A program made the position numbers and the translations under genes. Below the pieces are notes generated by a model, which had not been told where the DNA came from, ran no database searches, and saw only the letters and a list, made by a program, of their open reading frames with translations. This document shows, piece after piece, positions 30,578 to 42,633 of a stretch of DNA of 64,000 nt. Within the stretch, counting starts at the first letter, position 1. Every line of letters starts with the position of its first letter. Source of the DNA: Symbiotaphrina buchneri (lineage: Eukaryota; Ascomycota; Symbiotaphrinales; Symbiotaphrinaceae); NCBI GenBank assembly GCA_001599915.1, contig BCIG01000009.1:62001-126000 (forward strand), given 5' to 3'.

Positions 30578-33500
30578 ATGGCTGCAGGCGCAGATGCTGA
30601 TGAGCCTGGCCGAGGCTCACAGGATGAGCGGTCAAAGGAGGATGACGGGGAGACCGCGAACGGCGACGAAGCCGACAGCGACGTCGAAGATGAAGACGAA
30701 GAGGATGAAGAGCCAAAGCTCAAATATGCGCGCCTCACTTCGAGTTTGCCAGGAGTATATCGAAATGGAGATGCTACAAGTGCGTTCTTTGTCGCGGGCG
30801 ATAAGATGGTATGAAGCTTTGCTATGCAAGAACGAGAGACAAGGGGCCTACAGCTAATGACTTGCCAGATCATTGGTACTCACAGCGGTAACACGGTAAG
30901 CACCATGGGCATATGAGCAACAGATTCTGTGGCTGATTGATGTACATATAGCATGTTCTATCTTTGCCTACATTCCAAGCGTTGCGCGTATACCAAGGGC
31001 ATACTGCTTCTATAACCGCCGTTTCGATCTCTCCCAATCCGCCCCCTTTACCCACAGCGAAATCGGATGCATTTACAAGGGTGGTATCGCAATCTCCTGC
31101 ACCCAGAACAGGGACTTCGTCTGCCAAAGGATCGCCTTCTTCGAAGAGTCCAAGGCATCAGCAGCCTCCGATACCAGCGACACCTTCGAATACAATCCAT
31201 ATTGCTACTTCTTCGATTGATGGGAATGTATGCATTTGTTCATTGGTGGACCCGAAGGATGTACAATTGAGGAACTTCGGGCGGCCTGTACAGACTGTAG
31301 CCCTTTCGCCAGATTACAAGAATGATAGAAGTTACCTGTCTGGAGGGCTGGCTGGGAACCTGATACTGACGGTTGGCGGAAAGGCCGGTACAAGCTCGAC
31401 TTCGAATCTAGCAGGCGGAGCAGCTGCAACTGCTTCTGGTTGGCTTGGATCCCTTGGCCTGGGATCAAACACCGGAAAGGACACTGTTTTACATTCCGGA
31501 GAAGGTACGATAAGTACCATCAAATGGTCATTATCCGGAAAGTTCGTCGTGTGGGTCAATGAGCAGGGGATTAAGATCATGCGATCAAACCTTCACCTTG
31601 ATAGTGCAGACTCTGACTCAGCGTGGAAACGAATAAGCCATATTGATCATCCAGATTTACCTGGATGGGAGGAGAACGCCGGAATATGGAAGCCAAGAGT
31701 AGAATGGGTTGATGAGAGCGGTTTGGAACACGGGGACGACTTAACCTCTTCTGGGAGTGTACCAAATGGTTCAGGCGCCCGGAATGGTCACGATGAATCT
31801 GTGACGTCCAAAAAACATAAGCATGCAAAGAAAGAGGAACGATTAATAGTGGGCTGGGGCGGCACGGTGTGGATCATTCACGTACACCCAGGCGGGAAAG
31901 GCGTTGGAAAGGAGATCGGCGAGAGATTTCCTGGCAAGGCGGAGATTGTAACAATGTCAGTCACCCACTTTCCGAGTTCTGCTTTTGAACTAAACGTTAG
32001 ACAGACTACGGACGGACTGCATAATATCTGGTTTATCGCTTTATACCCCTTCATTACTTTTGATTCTTGCTTATGTGCTTCCGGACGAGGATGAAGAAAG
32101 TCACCCTGCATCCATTCAAAGCAGTCCTCGTGGAGGGAGGCATAAGCGGCAGAATGCACTCTCTCCTGAGCTTCGAATCATTGACTTGACCACCAAGGAA
32201 GAAGTCAGTGCAGATACTCTTACAATAAGCCGGTATGAGACTCTGTCTGCGACTGATTACCACATGGGAGCTTTACCTTCTCGAAATACTGCAATAACAG
32301 CTCCGACACGTGGAGCCTTGGAAGCTATAGGAGGAGGCTTTTGGGAAGCTGGCGCAAGTGCTGGCCGACTCTTTGGCTCCGGAGCAAGTGTTTTCAGCAG
32401 CGGCGATAGCCATAGCAATGATGCTGGCAGCCTGAAAGGTGCAAAAGGCGCAGTAGGGAACAACATTAGCAAAGTCGCTTCTCAAGGACCCCGACTTTCG
32501 GAGCTTAATCCAGCTCTGGTGTCACCTGGGATGAAGATTTTCATACACAGTCCCTACGACTGTGTTCTCGCGACTAAGAGAGATCTATCCGATCACCTGG
32601 AATGGTTGTTGAGCAAAGATAAGTTCAAGGAAGCATGGCAACTCGTCGACGAGCACCCGGAAGCGATTTCACCCACCCCTGACGCACAATCAATCTTGTC
32701 TGGATCCATACCCGAAACGCCAATCAAGGCGCACGGGACTCTGGCCGAATTCTTAGCAGATGACACTACGGATGAAGCTTCTCGAGCAGCAAAGGATATA
32801 AACTCGGCCGTCGAAAAAGAAAAGCGGCGCATTGGCGAACAATGGATTCAGCAGCTCGTGGAGGCAGGAGATTGGGCTACTGCTGGAGAAGTATGCGGGA
32901 AGGTACTGGGTACTTCTTCAAGGTGGGAACACTGGGTATGGACGTTTGCCCAAGCAAACAAGTTTGAGGAAATTACCCCTTTCATCCCTACGGATCAGTT
33001 GAAGCCTCCATTACCATCATTGGTGTATGAAGTCGTACTGGGTCATTATATAGCCCATGATAGGATCAGGTTCAGGGAACTTCTGGATCAATGGCCTACA
33101 GAGCTTTTCGACATACACAGTATTACCTCTGCGATCGAAGCGAGATTGAGAGCTGGAGATGTCCGGGAAGACACTGTCGAAGGGGGTGAGACTGGTCGAG
33201 ACTGGCGGATATTGACGGATGCGCTGGCGAGGCTTTACGTTGCAGATGGCCGGCCCCGAGACGCATTACGGTGTTACATTCGGCTGAAGGATGGTGATGC
33301 TGCCATGGATTTGATCCGGACATACCACTTGGTAGATTCCATTTCCGACGATATCCCTGGCTTCATATTACTGCGAGTATCAAAGGAGCAGATGCGGACA
33401 GCTTCAACGGCAGAACTCGAAGAGGCGACCAGAGAACCTATCAGCCTCTTAGTCGACGAAGCCCATCATGGCATTGTAGGACCAGATGTGGTAGTCGAAC

Positions 33501-34702
33501 AGCTCGAGAAGAAGGATTATCTTCTTTTCCTCTTCTTCTACCTGCGTGCGCTCTGGCTCGGTCCTGAGGTTACGTTCAAAACATATGAAACAGGCCATAA
33601 CACACGCACACCTCCACCTACGCGCTCCGACAGACTAGCCCAAGAAGGACTCAGCTTGCTCGACTCCTTTGCAGATCTCGCCGTCACCCTCTTCGCCGAG
33701 TACTCCCGTCCACTTCTCCTACGCTTCCTCCAATCCAGCACCGCGTACACCTACTCGCATGCGGCAAGCATCTGCGAGCAACGGGGCTACATCCCCGAAC
33801 TTGTCAACCTACTGTCGAAGACTGGTCAAGTCAAACGGGCACTATTCCTCATCATCGACAAGCTACAAGACGTGTCCCAAGCCATCGCATTCGCCAAGCA
33901 ACAAGACGACAAGGACCTCTGGGACGACCTGCTGGACTACTCAATGGACAAGCCGCGCTTCATCCGCGGTCTGCTCGAGGAAGTCGGCACCTCCATCGAC
34001 CCCGTCACGCTCGTGCGCCGCATCCCCGAAGGCCTCGAGATCGAGGGCCTGCGCGAAGGCCTGTCGCGCATGATCCGCGACTACGAGATCCAGTTCTCCA
34101 TCTCCGAAGGCGTCGCGCGCGTCCTCCGCAGCGAGGTCGCCAGCGGCATGAACATCCTCCGCTCGGGCCAGAAACGTGGCCTCAAATTCGATCTCCCGGA
34201 CGAGCTCTCCTCCGCCGACTCTCTTGCCGCGCCATTGGGCCCCGACGCAGCAGTCACCATCACACCTTCACAAACTCCTTCGGCGCGCCAACCTGCCGTC
34301 CCAGCAGGCCACTGCATACACTGCACCCTGGCCCTCTCGCCCAAATCCTCTCCCCAGGTCCCCGCAGAGGAAGAAATCCAGGAAGAACCCCTCCTCATCT
34401 TCGCACACTGCTCGCACGCATTCCACCTCCCGTGCCTGCTCCGCCGCCTCGAAGTCCCCGAGCCTGACGTCGACGATATCGTCGTCGCCATGGCCCCGCG
34501 CCCGCGCTCTGCTGCTGCTGCTGGCGGTGGAGCGGGTGGACTTGGAGCGGGTGCAGGCGGGGGTGTAGCCAGCAGAAGTGTCGGCGCGAAAGTCGCGCAT
34601 GCTACACTTGTTAGGCAGCTTATTTCCCGCTACTCGCACGGGCAGGGTGGGTGTCCGGTTTGTGCGGAGGGAGGGGAGGAGCAGGATGGCGGCGGCGAGT
34701 GA
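30578..34702 (+). CDS. vps41: Vacuolar protein sorting-associated protein 41 (HOPS subunit)
   Basis: Four exons (30578-30808, 30869-30895, 30952-31955, 32005-34702) encode 1319 residues. An acidic N-terminus (DEADSDVEDEDEEDEEPKLK) precedes a beta-propeller (IIGTHSGNTHVLSLP, TIHIATSSIDGNVCICSL, GTISTIKWSLSGKFVVWV). The propeller is interrupted by Ser/Pro-rich and Gly-rich insertions. The CHCR/clathrin-repeat region follows (DHLEWLLSKDKFKEAWQLV to the end of exon 4), and a C-terminal RING-H2-like finger (CIHC, HCSHAFHLPC, CPVC). This is the full Vps41 layout; the protein tethers vesicles to the vacuole within HOPS and binds Ypt7. The third intron is 49 bp with donor GTCAGT; its removal restores VTILRTDCIISG. 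The RING is interrupted by a Gly/Ala-rich loop. Confidence 0.93.
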
Positions 34703-34918
34703 GTGAGGCTGAGTACAGTACTGTGAGGAGCTGGGAATGTAGCGTGGGTCGATTGGTCTGGATCGACTGGTCTGGATTGGGTGTGGATTGAGCACGCTGA
34801 CGGGCTGGGAACTCGGGCTGCGTTTGACCGGTTTGGATTGCATGTGGATTGAGTTGTCAGGCTGCTGGGCTTGGACGCGAGACGGCAACGCGTGAATGAA
34901 GGGGCGTTCCTTCTTCTG

Positions 34919-35053
34919 GCATTGGTGGCAGGCATTTGTGGTGTTGGAGGGTCCGAGGGGTAAAAGGAGGTGCCCCAGAGCATACTTGAGATGTAAGATA
35001 CCGTATATAAGCATGTGGAGCAATAGATATGTATCAAGGGTTCATGAGAAGTC
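34919..35053 (+). repeat. Direct repeat, copy A
   Basis: About 135 bp that recur, diverged, at 35191-35331. Shared blocks include GTCCGAGGGGTAAAAGGAGG, TTGAGATGTAAGATAC and GTATATA. The copies are about 270 bp apart. Confidence 0.75.
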
Positions 35054-35190
35054 ATACATCTGTCATGGAGGTGACGCGGTGAATATGAGGGTGATCCAGT
35101 TCTCCGTTGGGAAGATTAACAAGCCGCATACACCAGTGAGTACCTTAAGATCAGAGTTGTGTCTGGTTGAAGCGGCGTTCTATTTGCTTA

Positions 35191-35331
35191 CTATTGATGG
35201 CGGACATTTCTGGTGTTCGAGCGTCCGAGGGGTAAAAGGAGGGCTGTCCCAGCTCATAATTGAGATGTAAGATACAGTATATAGGGCAGGTGTGAAGCAA
35301 TAGATGTATACATCAGGGTTCACGAGAGGTA
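35191..35331 (+). repeat. Direct repeat, copy B
   Basis: Diverged second copy of 34919-35053, in the same orientation. Roughly three quarters of positions match by eye, with small indels. Confidence 0.75.
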
Positions 35332-35712
35332 ACACAGTCACCTATTATTCATCAAGCACGGGACACAGTCATGTTAGACACGATATCTTTTTGACATTGC
35401 GTAGTGGACTAGACAATTATCTCGAGAAGTATCGATCCGAAGAGACACCGGACGAGACCATCGCCTGCACCGCATACTACAACACAATAAAGAGAGTGAC
35501 CAGCAAGAGTAATGGAGAACACCATCGGCAATGCAGAAGACAAAACATTCCATGCAGTGATGAGATGACGAGGTACAACAAGCCAGCTGACACCCTGTCA
35601 CCGTCGTCCCATCGTCAATTGTTATTAGTGCAGGTCATTGAAATGCATCAAGCAGAAACCACCATTGCTGTGAACAAAAGACGTAGTGAACCGATGCGTG
35701 TGGACTCATTGC

Positions 35713-36384
35713 TTAGAGCATGATCCAAGATGCCAACCCAACCGACACGAAGACGGCCAGCACCGTGTTGAGCAACATGCCATTATCAATTGAAGCGGCG
35801 TTGTTGGTCGTAGCCGTCGCAGGAGTGGAGCTAGCACTGGTGGCAGAGGCCAAGCTGGCGGCTGAGGTTGTGACAACCGTGGAAGAAGGCGTGGCAGATG
35901 ATTTGGTGACGACAATAGTCGTGTTTGCAGCAGCCGAGACAGCCAGAGAAGTCTCGGGCAAGGCAGGCGAGGCGGGGATGGCACTGCCGCCAGAGACCGG
36001 GATCGGGACGTAGACTGACACAGAGGCCGCCGAAGTGGAGCTTGTGGGAGTTACAGCACCAAGACAGTATGCGGGAATCGTGGTAACGGTCGCGGTGACG
36101 GTGACAGTAGAGCAGGTATCCTGACGGGCGAAGAGACCTGGGAAGAGGTATTAGAGACCGCTGACGGTAACAGTCATTGTTGACTCGGTACTCACCGGCG
36201 TAGAAGCCAAGAGCCTGTTCCTCCTGGACGACATCACGAGCAACGTAATCCTTGGCTGCGAAGAAGGTCAGCAAAAGGTTCTCTTCTAGGGATGAAAGCG
36301 ATTCCACTTACCATTGCCAGCGCAGAGAGCAATGGTGCAAATGAAGCTCATGAGAGCGAGGACGGTGAGCTTGAACGACTGCAT
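35713..36384 (-). CDS. Small GPI-anchored Ser/Thr-rich cell-surface protein
   Basis: Three exons (36384-36312, 36255-36196, 36137-35713) encode 185 residues. Both introns are phase 1. A signal peptide opens the protein (MQSFKLTVLALMSFICTIAL, cleavage likely after CAG). A short charged segment (AKDYVARDVVQEEQALGFYA) comes next, then DTCSTVTVTATVTTIPAYC with two Cys. The rest is low-complexity Ser/Thr/Ala, probably O-mannosylated. The C-terminus (NNAASIDNG then a hydrophobic stretch ending GLASWIML) has the form of a GPI-anchor signal. This points to a wall or plasma-membrane mannoprotein of unknown role. It is divergent from a second, larger GPI-type protein. Confidence 0.8.
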
Positions 36385-37773
36385 TTCGACGAACTGCAAG
36401 CTTGACGAGAGCAAAGGATGCTTTGAAGATGCAAAGAGCTAAGAGCTGCAAGGCTAATAGTGGATGCAAGTTGCAAATCGCGCGAAGGAGATCAAGCAGT
36501 GGAAGGACGGTGGTGTTGACGATGTTGTAGAGGAGAAGAAGAGAGGGAGGAAGGAAAGGCGGGGGCTGGCGTTTAAGAGGTGATACAGCATGGTGGTGCT
36601 TTCCTTGGTTGGAAGATTTGCAGTGAATACCATACTCCATACAGCGCAGTCAAGCTTTGAGTTCGGCTCAGGGCATAGACGTGCAGGCCTGCAGCTAGCC
36701 GTCCTGTTCGGTCTTGCTGCACATCGTACCTGCCAATTTCGCCATATTGGGCGATGGTCACGTCGCGCAAGCAGTTTGTCAGGTAACGCAGTGAATAGAT
36801 CTTTTCTTCACTTAAAACCCCAGTTTGGTCAAGGATGAGCAAGCGGACATAACCCTCCAATTGCTTCTCTGCGTACCTTGTTCTTCTCCACAGAAGGACA
36901 AAGAATATTTCCCTGCTTTTGCGCGATGCACATCGTCATCGGTCGCTCTAAGGGCGGTGTGCGGTGTTTCAGGTCCTGCCAATCCGACCAGGTCCAGGCT
37001 TTCCAGAAGGTCCAGGGGCCCTAGTTGGTGGTGGTTGACCCTTGGCGTGCGTTATCGTGCCTTATCGCGATAAGAGGGCTGTTTACAAACTGCCTCATAT
37101 GGACGATCCCATCTTCGGAACATTTTTCCGACCAAAGGACCAACTCCAACTCCAAGCCCCTGACTTTCACGATAGTTGACATCAACCTTCACAACATGCC
37201 CAACTCTGTCAAAATGCCGCCGATGATCTTGTTACCAGCTTGTAGTAGCATAAGCCATGCCCGCAGTTGGTTCAGCTTGAAAATTGCTAACAAAGACTTC
37301 TCCCTGTGTCACATTCACTGTCCCCGGCGTAGCTTCCAAATGGTCTTCACAATCGCACGCTCAGATGCCAAGTGGTGCATTGACAGTGGTTGAGACACTC
37401 CGGGCAGTGTTGGGAACGTACTGCCTTGGTCTGGCCTCGCCGGCGCTCGACTCTGCATTGATTGCGTAACGTTGTAGTCCCTGGTTGGGTTCGTAGACGA
37501 CTTAGTACCGTCCGTCAGGTCCTTCAGGTACGGCATTCACGCCGTGAGGGCAGTCGTCGCCCGCCAAACTCGCCACCAGATTCGTCTATTTAAAGGCCCT
37601 CCTTTCTCCCAGAGCTCAAATCTTTTCTTCTTCTCTTTCCCTCCTCACAACCAACTTCAAGCACTCGTTCCAGAGTCATCATTCTCTCACTCTTTGACAC
37701 GCTCCTTTTCCCATCCAACATCCAGCTCCAACGCCTGACGCTCCTTCAAGTCAACCAAACATCAATCGTCACG
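36385..37773. other. Shared divergent upstream region of two GPI-protein genes
   Basis: About 1.4 kb with no supported gene. The right 150 bp is CT-rich, as often found before start sites of highly expressed fungal genes. Confidence 0.5.
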
Positions 37774-39919
37774 ATGCAGTTCCTTAAGCTCGTCGTCGTT
37801 GCCGCCACGGCTGTTCCCTCTGTCATGGCCTCCGTTGTCCCTCAAGGTACGTGACGTCCACCAACCATCACCAACACCACCCCTCTGTTGCCTCAAGCAT
37901 CGTTGCTAACATCTCTGCGGATACAGATGCTCGCGTTCGTCGTGGTCAACGTAAGCCACCTCTTCCATGTTCATCGACTTCCACCCTCATCACCACCACA
38001 CACACACACCGCACACCACACATCACACATCACACACCACCCGGCACCCATACACAACCCCGCCCAACACACACCCAACACACACACAACCCCTCTTTCA
38101 CTCACTCAATCACTTCATATTTTCGCACCTTGTACCTCTCCATACCTTTTGTCTTTCTTCTCTTGTTCCTTTGTCATACCCTTCTGTCATGACTTGATTC
38201 CATCCTTCATCGCCATTCCTGATTGTCATCGCGTCACCTCTTCCATTAGATACCCTTACTTGTCGTCTCCTCTTCGTTCCTGGTTTTGCTCACTCATCTT
38301 CTATTTCCTTAGAAGCTGACTGTCGTTCCGCAGTCCAAGTTCGCGATGTGGCTTCCAGTGACGTCTACACTGCGTTCCAGGGTTTCACCGGCTCCGAGTC
38401 CTCCAGCGTTGTGGCTTCAACCACATCTGCTTCAACCGCGACTGAGTCTGCTGGCTCCTCCGCCGGCTCTTCTGCCATGACTTCCTGTGACGAATCGACT
38501 TCGGCCCTTTCCACTTTGACGATTGCGGTCTCCTCGGCCTCGTCTCCTGTTGCGATCTACGAATCTGTGGTCCCGTCTTCCTCTTCCGGTTCAATCTCCA
38601 CGGACACCATCCAGGTCGCTTCCAGCAACTCTCCCGTCGTCATCTACGAGTCGGTCGTCTCGTCAACCTCTGCTGCCGGACCTGCTTCGTCCTCTGCCAA
38701 CTATGCGTCAGCGCCATCGACCTCGGCGTCGGTCGTCAGCTCCGCCCCAGTCATGACCTCGTCGTCCGCTTCTCTTCCGGTCGTCTATGGATCGCCTTCT
38801 AGCCTGGCAACCGTCACTCGCACAACCACGATCACCCTTAGCGAATCGTCCTGCACCTTGGAGTCCTATGGTCCTTCGACATCTGCTGGCCCAGTCACTG
38901 GTCCTTCATCCGGTCCCGTTTCAGGTGGCTCTTCAGTCTATCCTGCTTCGGTTCCCAACGTCAGCAGCTCTTCATCTGCCGGTCATCCCTCGGTGTACGG
39001 TCCTAGCAGCTCGTCTTCCGGACCAATGACGACCTCATCCACTGGTGCTTCCGCGTCTGGTCCTGGCAGCTCGTTGGCTTCATCATCCGCTGGTAGCCCC
39101 TCAGCCTATGGTCCTGGCAGCTCGTCGTCTGCCGCTGGTCCTTCAGTCTATGGTCCCAGCAGCGTGTCCTCCTCCGCAGCCGGACCCGTCACAACCTCCT
39201 CGACTGCTGGTCACCTTTCGGCATATGGACCAGGTCCAAGCAGCTCTGTGACCTCGGCCGCCGGTCCCGCTACCAGCTCAGCTCCAGCTACTGGTCCTTC
39301 CGTTTACGCTGCGAGTGTCTCAACAAGCTCGGTTGTCGGCTCAGCTACTCCATCAGTCTATGGTGCAAGCAGCTCTTCCACCGCAGTTGGTCCTGTCTCA
39401 TCGAGCTCATCACCTGGTGCTCTCACCATGTATGGCGGTGGTCCATCATCGGCCGCATCTTCAGCTGGTATGTAAGCTCTTCCTTTTCCAGATGTCCTCT
39501 AACGTCCATTCTTAGGTTATGGCAACGCTCCAACGAGCTCAGCCTCAGTGTCAGCGATCTCAACCACCACCGCACCAGCGGCATCAGCCCCTGTGATGTC
39601 TTATGGTGCTGGTCCATCAACATCTTCCGCATCATTGAGCGCTTACGGTGGTGCTTCAGCCTCACCTGCGACCTCGACCGCTGGAGCTGCGTCATACGGT
39701 GCCGGTTCCGGTCCCTCTGGTTCGGCCACCACGTCTGCTCCTGCCACGCTTTCCGCATACGGTGCAGGCAATGGTGGTGCAACTTCAACTTCACTAGCCG
39801 GCTATGGATCAGGCAATGCGTCGGCAAGCCTCACTCCCTTTACTGGAGCTGGAGTCAAGGTTGGCGGCAGCAACACTGCTGTTCTCTTTGCCTTGTCCCT
39901 CATTGCACTCATGTTCTAG
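37774..39919 (+). CDS. Large GPI-anchored Ser-rich repeat protein (adhesin-like)
   Basis: The proposed exons are 37774-37846, 37927-37950, 38313-39467 and 39516-39919, with all introns in phase 1. The acceptor of the third exon could instead be 21 bp further on. A signal peptide (MQFLKLVVVAATAVPSVMAS) is followed by DARVRRGQ, where the Arg-Arg could be a Kex2 site. The main exon is dominated by Ser, Gly, Pro, Val and Tyr in imperfect repeats such as GPSVYGPSSxSSSAAGP and SSPVVIYESVV, and contains few Cys. The C-terminus (GAGVKVGGSNTAVLFALSLI) is a GPI-anchor signal. The product would be about 550 residues, heavily O-glycosylated and wall-attached. The third intron (362 bp) is long and contains a CA-rich tract, so an extra small exon could be hidden there. 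Confidence 0.72.
37990..38095. repeat. CA-rich simple-sequence tract inside an intron
   Basis: Runs of CACA and repeated ACCACACATCACACATC sequence lie within the long third intron of the GPI protein gene. Confidence 0.8.
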
Positions 39920-41043
39920 AGTGTTTTGCCGGTCATGCAACATCGATGTCCTCCGGACTGTCTTTGTTGTGGTGTTAAATATTTTAAAAAGAAAAGTTAA
40001 TAATAATAATAATAGTAAGGATAATAGTGTTTATAATTTGTCTAATTATCTTTATTTCATTTAAATTTTTGAATTAAAAGGTTTTTCTCTTTTTTTACTT
40101 CTTCTAAGTTCACAGGCGTCATGGTTCAGCTGTTCGAAGAGCATAATAGTCTTTTCTAATCTGCTGGTCTGCATGTTTTAGATCACTGAACCGCCTTTAT
40201 GCTCATGGATCGTTAGGATGTTTTCAGCCGTTGCATGTCTAGATAGCTTGTCAAAGCAGATAGTCTAATTAGAATCATATCATGCTTGAGTCTTTGTCTA
40301 CTGCCTTGCCTCCTGTGACTTGGTAGATCAATCAAAGCCTATGAGCTGCTGCATTAGTAGTCGAGTAACTCGATGATGATTGGATAAAGGTGCGTTTATC
40401 GGCTTGGAATGCTCCAAGCACGAATCGTTTCATTCTTGCGACGCGTCTAAAAGGAACTGACCGTTAAGCAGTATTACAGTTCAGCACTGTCATATGGTTT
40501 AATTTTGGTTAAATCTGAAGCCGATCGGATATCTCATCTCGAGCTCCTGCAGCAAAAACAAAGTGGAGATGACCAGATTACGGATCGAGTCACTAATTTG
40601 ACCCCTGCATTACCGCAGATCTTCCTCAAGATTCGTCTAAGAGATTAGATTCCAAGTAGCCGCCGTTAGCCAAGGCTGTCCAATCGCCAATCGCTGCTGA
40701 ACGGGAGGAGGGATTAGGTAAGATGGAACGAGACTTTTCGTGGTTTATTCTCCGTGCGCGGTGATGCTAGCTCTTAAAGGCTTCGTTAATTACGTACTGA
40801 TGGAGGCTCCTTGAAGCTCGAATTTTTAAAGCCTTGTCTTTTGTTCTTTCTTTTCCTTCAATTGTGCATTATTGCCTCTTGTTTCTGGTGGTCGCTTTAT
40901 TGCTTGAATGTAAGTGCTTGTGTTGCTGTTGCTGTCAGCGAGCAGGCCCAAGAAGCTCCGCACTACCATCATACCTTGACACCACCCCGCAAACAGTTCT
41001 CCAGCCTGCTAACTCGGTTTATCTGGCTAGTTTTTAAATAGAC
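39920..41043. other. Intergenic, about 1.1 kb
   Basis: The AT-rich 3' flank of the GPI gene (with an AATAAT run near 40000) is followed by unremarkable sequence and the arginase promoter. No gene is seen. Confidence 0.5.
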
Positions 41044-42180
41044 ATGACTTCTCCGTCGACTATTCCGACAAAGTTCTTGTCCAATCCCAATGACTTGGGC
41101 GTGGTAGCTGTGGGCTTCTCCGGCGGTCAAGTGCGCCATCCCCTTCCCACCCCCTTCGATGACCAAGATCTGACGAAGACCAGTGCAAACCCGGTGTTGA
41201 CGCCGCTCCCACCGCTCTAATAGAATCCGGTCTTCTGAAGCAACTAGAGGAGGATTTGGGCTACACCATCCACCATGACAACATCGTGCACAGCTACCGC
41301 GAGCTCATGCCCGAGCACGACCCAGACTACCGCAACATGAAGCGCCCGCAAGCCGTCAGCGCCGTCACCAAGCAGCTCTGTAACCAAGTCTACGAACAAG
41401 GATCGCAGGGCCGCGTCGTCCTTACTCTGGGAGGCGATCATAGCATAGCCATTGGTTCGATTGCAGGGACGGCCAAGGCTATCCGGGAGCGGCTAGGGAA
41501 AGATCTAGCGGTCATTTGGGTCGATGCCCATGCTGATATCAATACCCCGGAGACGAGTGAAAGTGGAAACATACATGGTATGCCGGTGGCTTGGTTGACT
41601 GGGCTGGCGAAGGAGCCCAAGGAAGGCCCCTTCGGCTGGATCACAGAGGAGATGCGCATCTCCGTGAGGAAGCTGGTATATATCGGGTTACGGGATGTGG
41701 ATAAGGGCGAAAAGAAGATCCTACGCGAGAACGGGATCAAGGCGTTTAGCATGCATGATGTAGATAAGTATGCTGGACCGAACTTCCCGTACAAGTCAAC
41801 CTCAAAGCTGACACTGTACCTAGATACGGCATTGGCAGGGTCATGGAGATGGCCCTGGGACATATTGGCTCTGATACCCCCATTCACCTGTCGTTTGACG
41901 TCGACGCACTGGATCCGGCACATGCTCCAAGCACGGGAACGCCCGTCAGAGGCGGTCTGACTCTGCGCGAGGGCGACTTCATTGCGGAGTGTGTTCATGA
42001 GAGCGGCAGCTTGGTTGCTATGGACTTGGTAAGCGGATCGTGACTATTTCATTGAAGCGCATTCTAATGCACTCTTCTTAGGTCGAGGTCAACCCCGCTT
42101 TGGAACTGCATCAAGCAGAAGAAACGATAAGGGCTGGTTGCAGCTTGGTCCGGTGCGGGTTGGGCGATACTTTACTATGA
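41044..42180 (+). CDS. agaA: Arginase
   Basis: Four exons (41044-41130, 41184-41767, 41824-42028, 42082-42180) encode 324 residues, the same size as other fungal arginases. Manganese-binding motifs are present: [10 protein letters not shown] at about 112, [20 protein letters not shown] starting near 143, and [20 protein letters not shown] with DVD near 249. The C-terminus has the NPALE motif. The enzyme hydrolyses arginine to ornithine and urea in the cytosol and starts arginine use as a nitrogen source. Splicing gives [20 protein letters not shown] across intron 1 and [17 protein letters not shown] across intron 2. The assignment is firm. Confidence 0.95.
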
Positions 42181-42633
42181 AAAGGGGCCTGCTTGAGTTA
42201 TTGCTGATGAGACTGATGAGTGGACGGAAAAGCTATAGGGAAAGGGAATAGAACAATCGCCAACAACTGTTGGAGACAATAATACCAAAGATTGTCATAG
42301 AGCGATCTGAACATCCAAAGCTTGAGAAAATCCCCGGTTGTTCCGGGTTGCGTTTGTAGCTGAATTGTCGGATCTTCATGTGTTAGTGGCCCCCTGAATC
42401 GTCCAGGCGTCATCTGTCAAAAGCCGACCGGCAGTTTTCCGATAGGGCGCATCAGCGCTAGTTCATCTTGACATCATAGCGTGTGTTATCAAAGCTCCCC
42501 AAAATGCTCCAAATTATCCGTGGAGTCCGCGTAGCCTTTGTTAACGGCCTCGACGGACTGATTCTGTACAACCACAGTGCCGGCCCTTGGGACAATTAAT
42601 TCCTGTATATTTCCCTTTTGCAAGTGTCCCAAT
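42181..42633. other. Intergenic between arginase and NADH dehydrogenase
   Basis: About 450 bp, same-strand neighbours. No gene is supported. Confidence 0.45.

Larger units (their letters stand above)
34703..35712. other. Intergenic with duplicated segment
   Basis: No gene is supported. It holds the VPS41 3' flank and two copies of a ~135-bp sequence listed separately. Confidence 0.5.
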
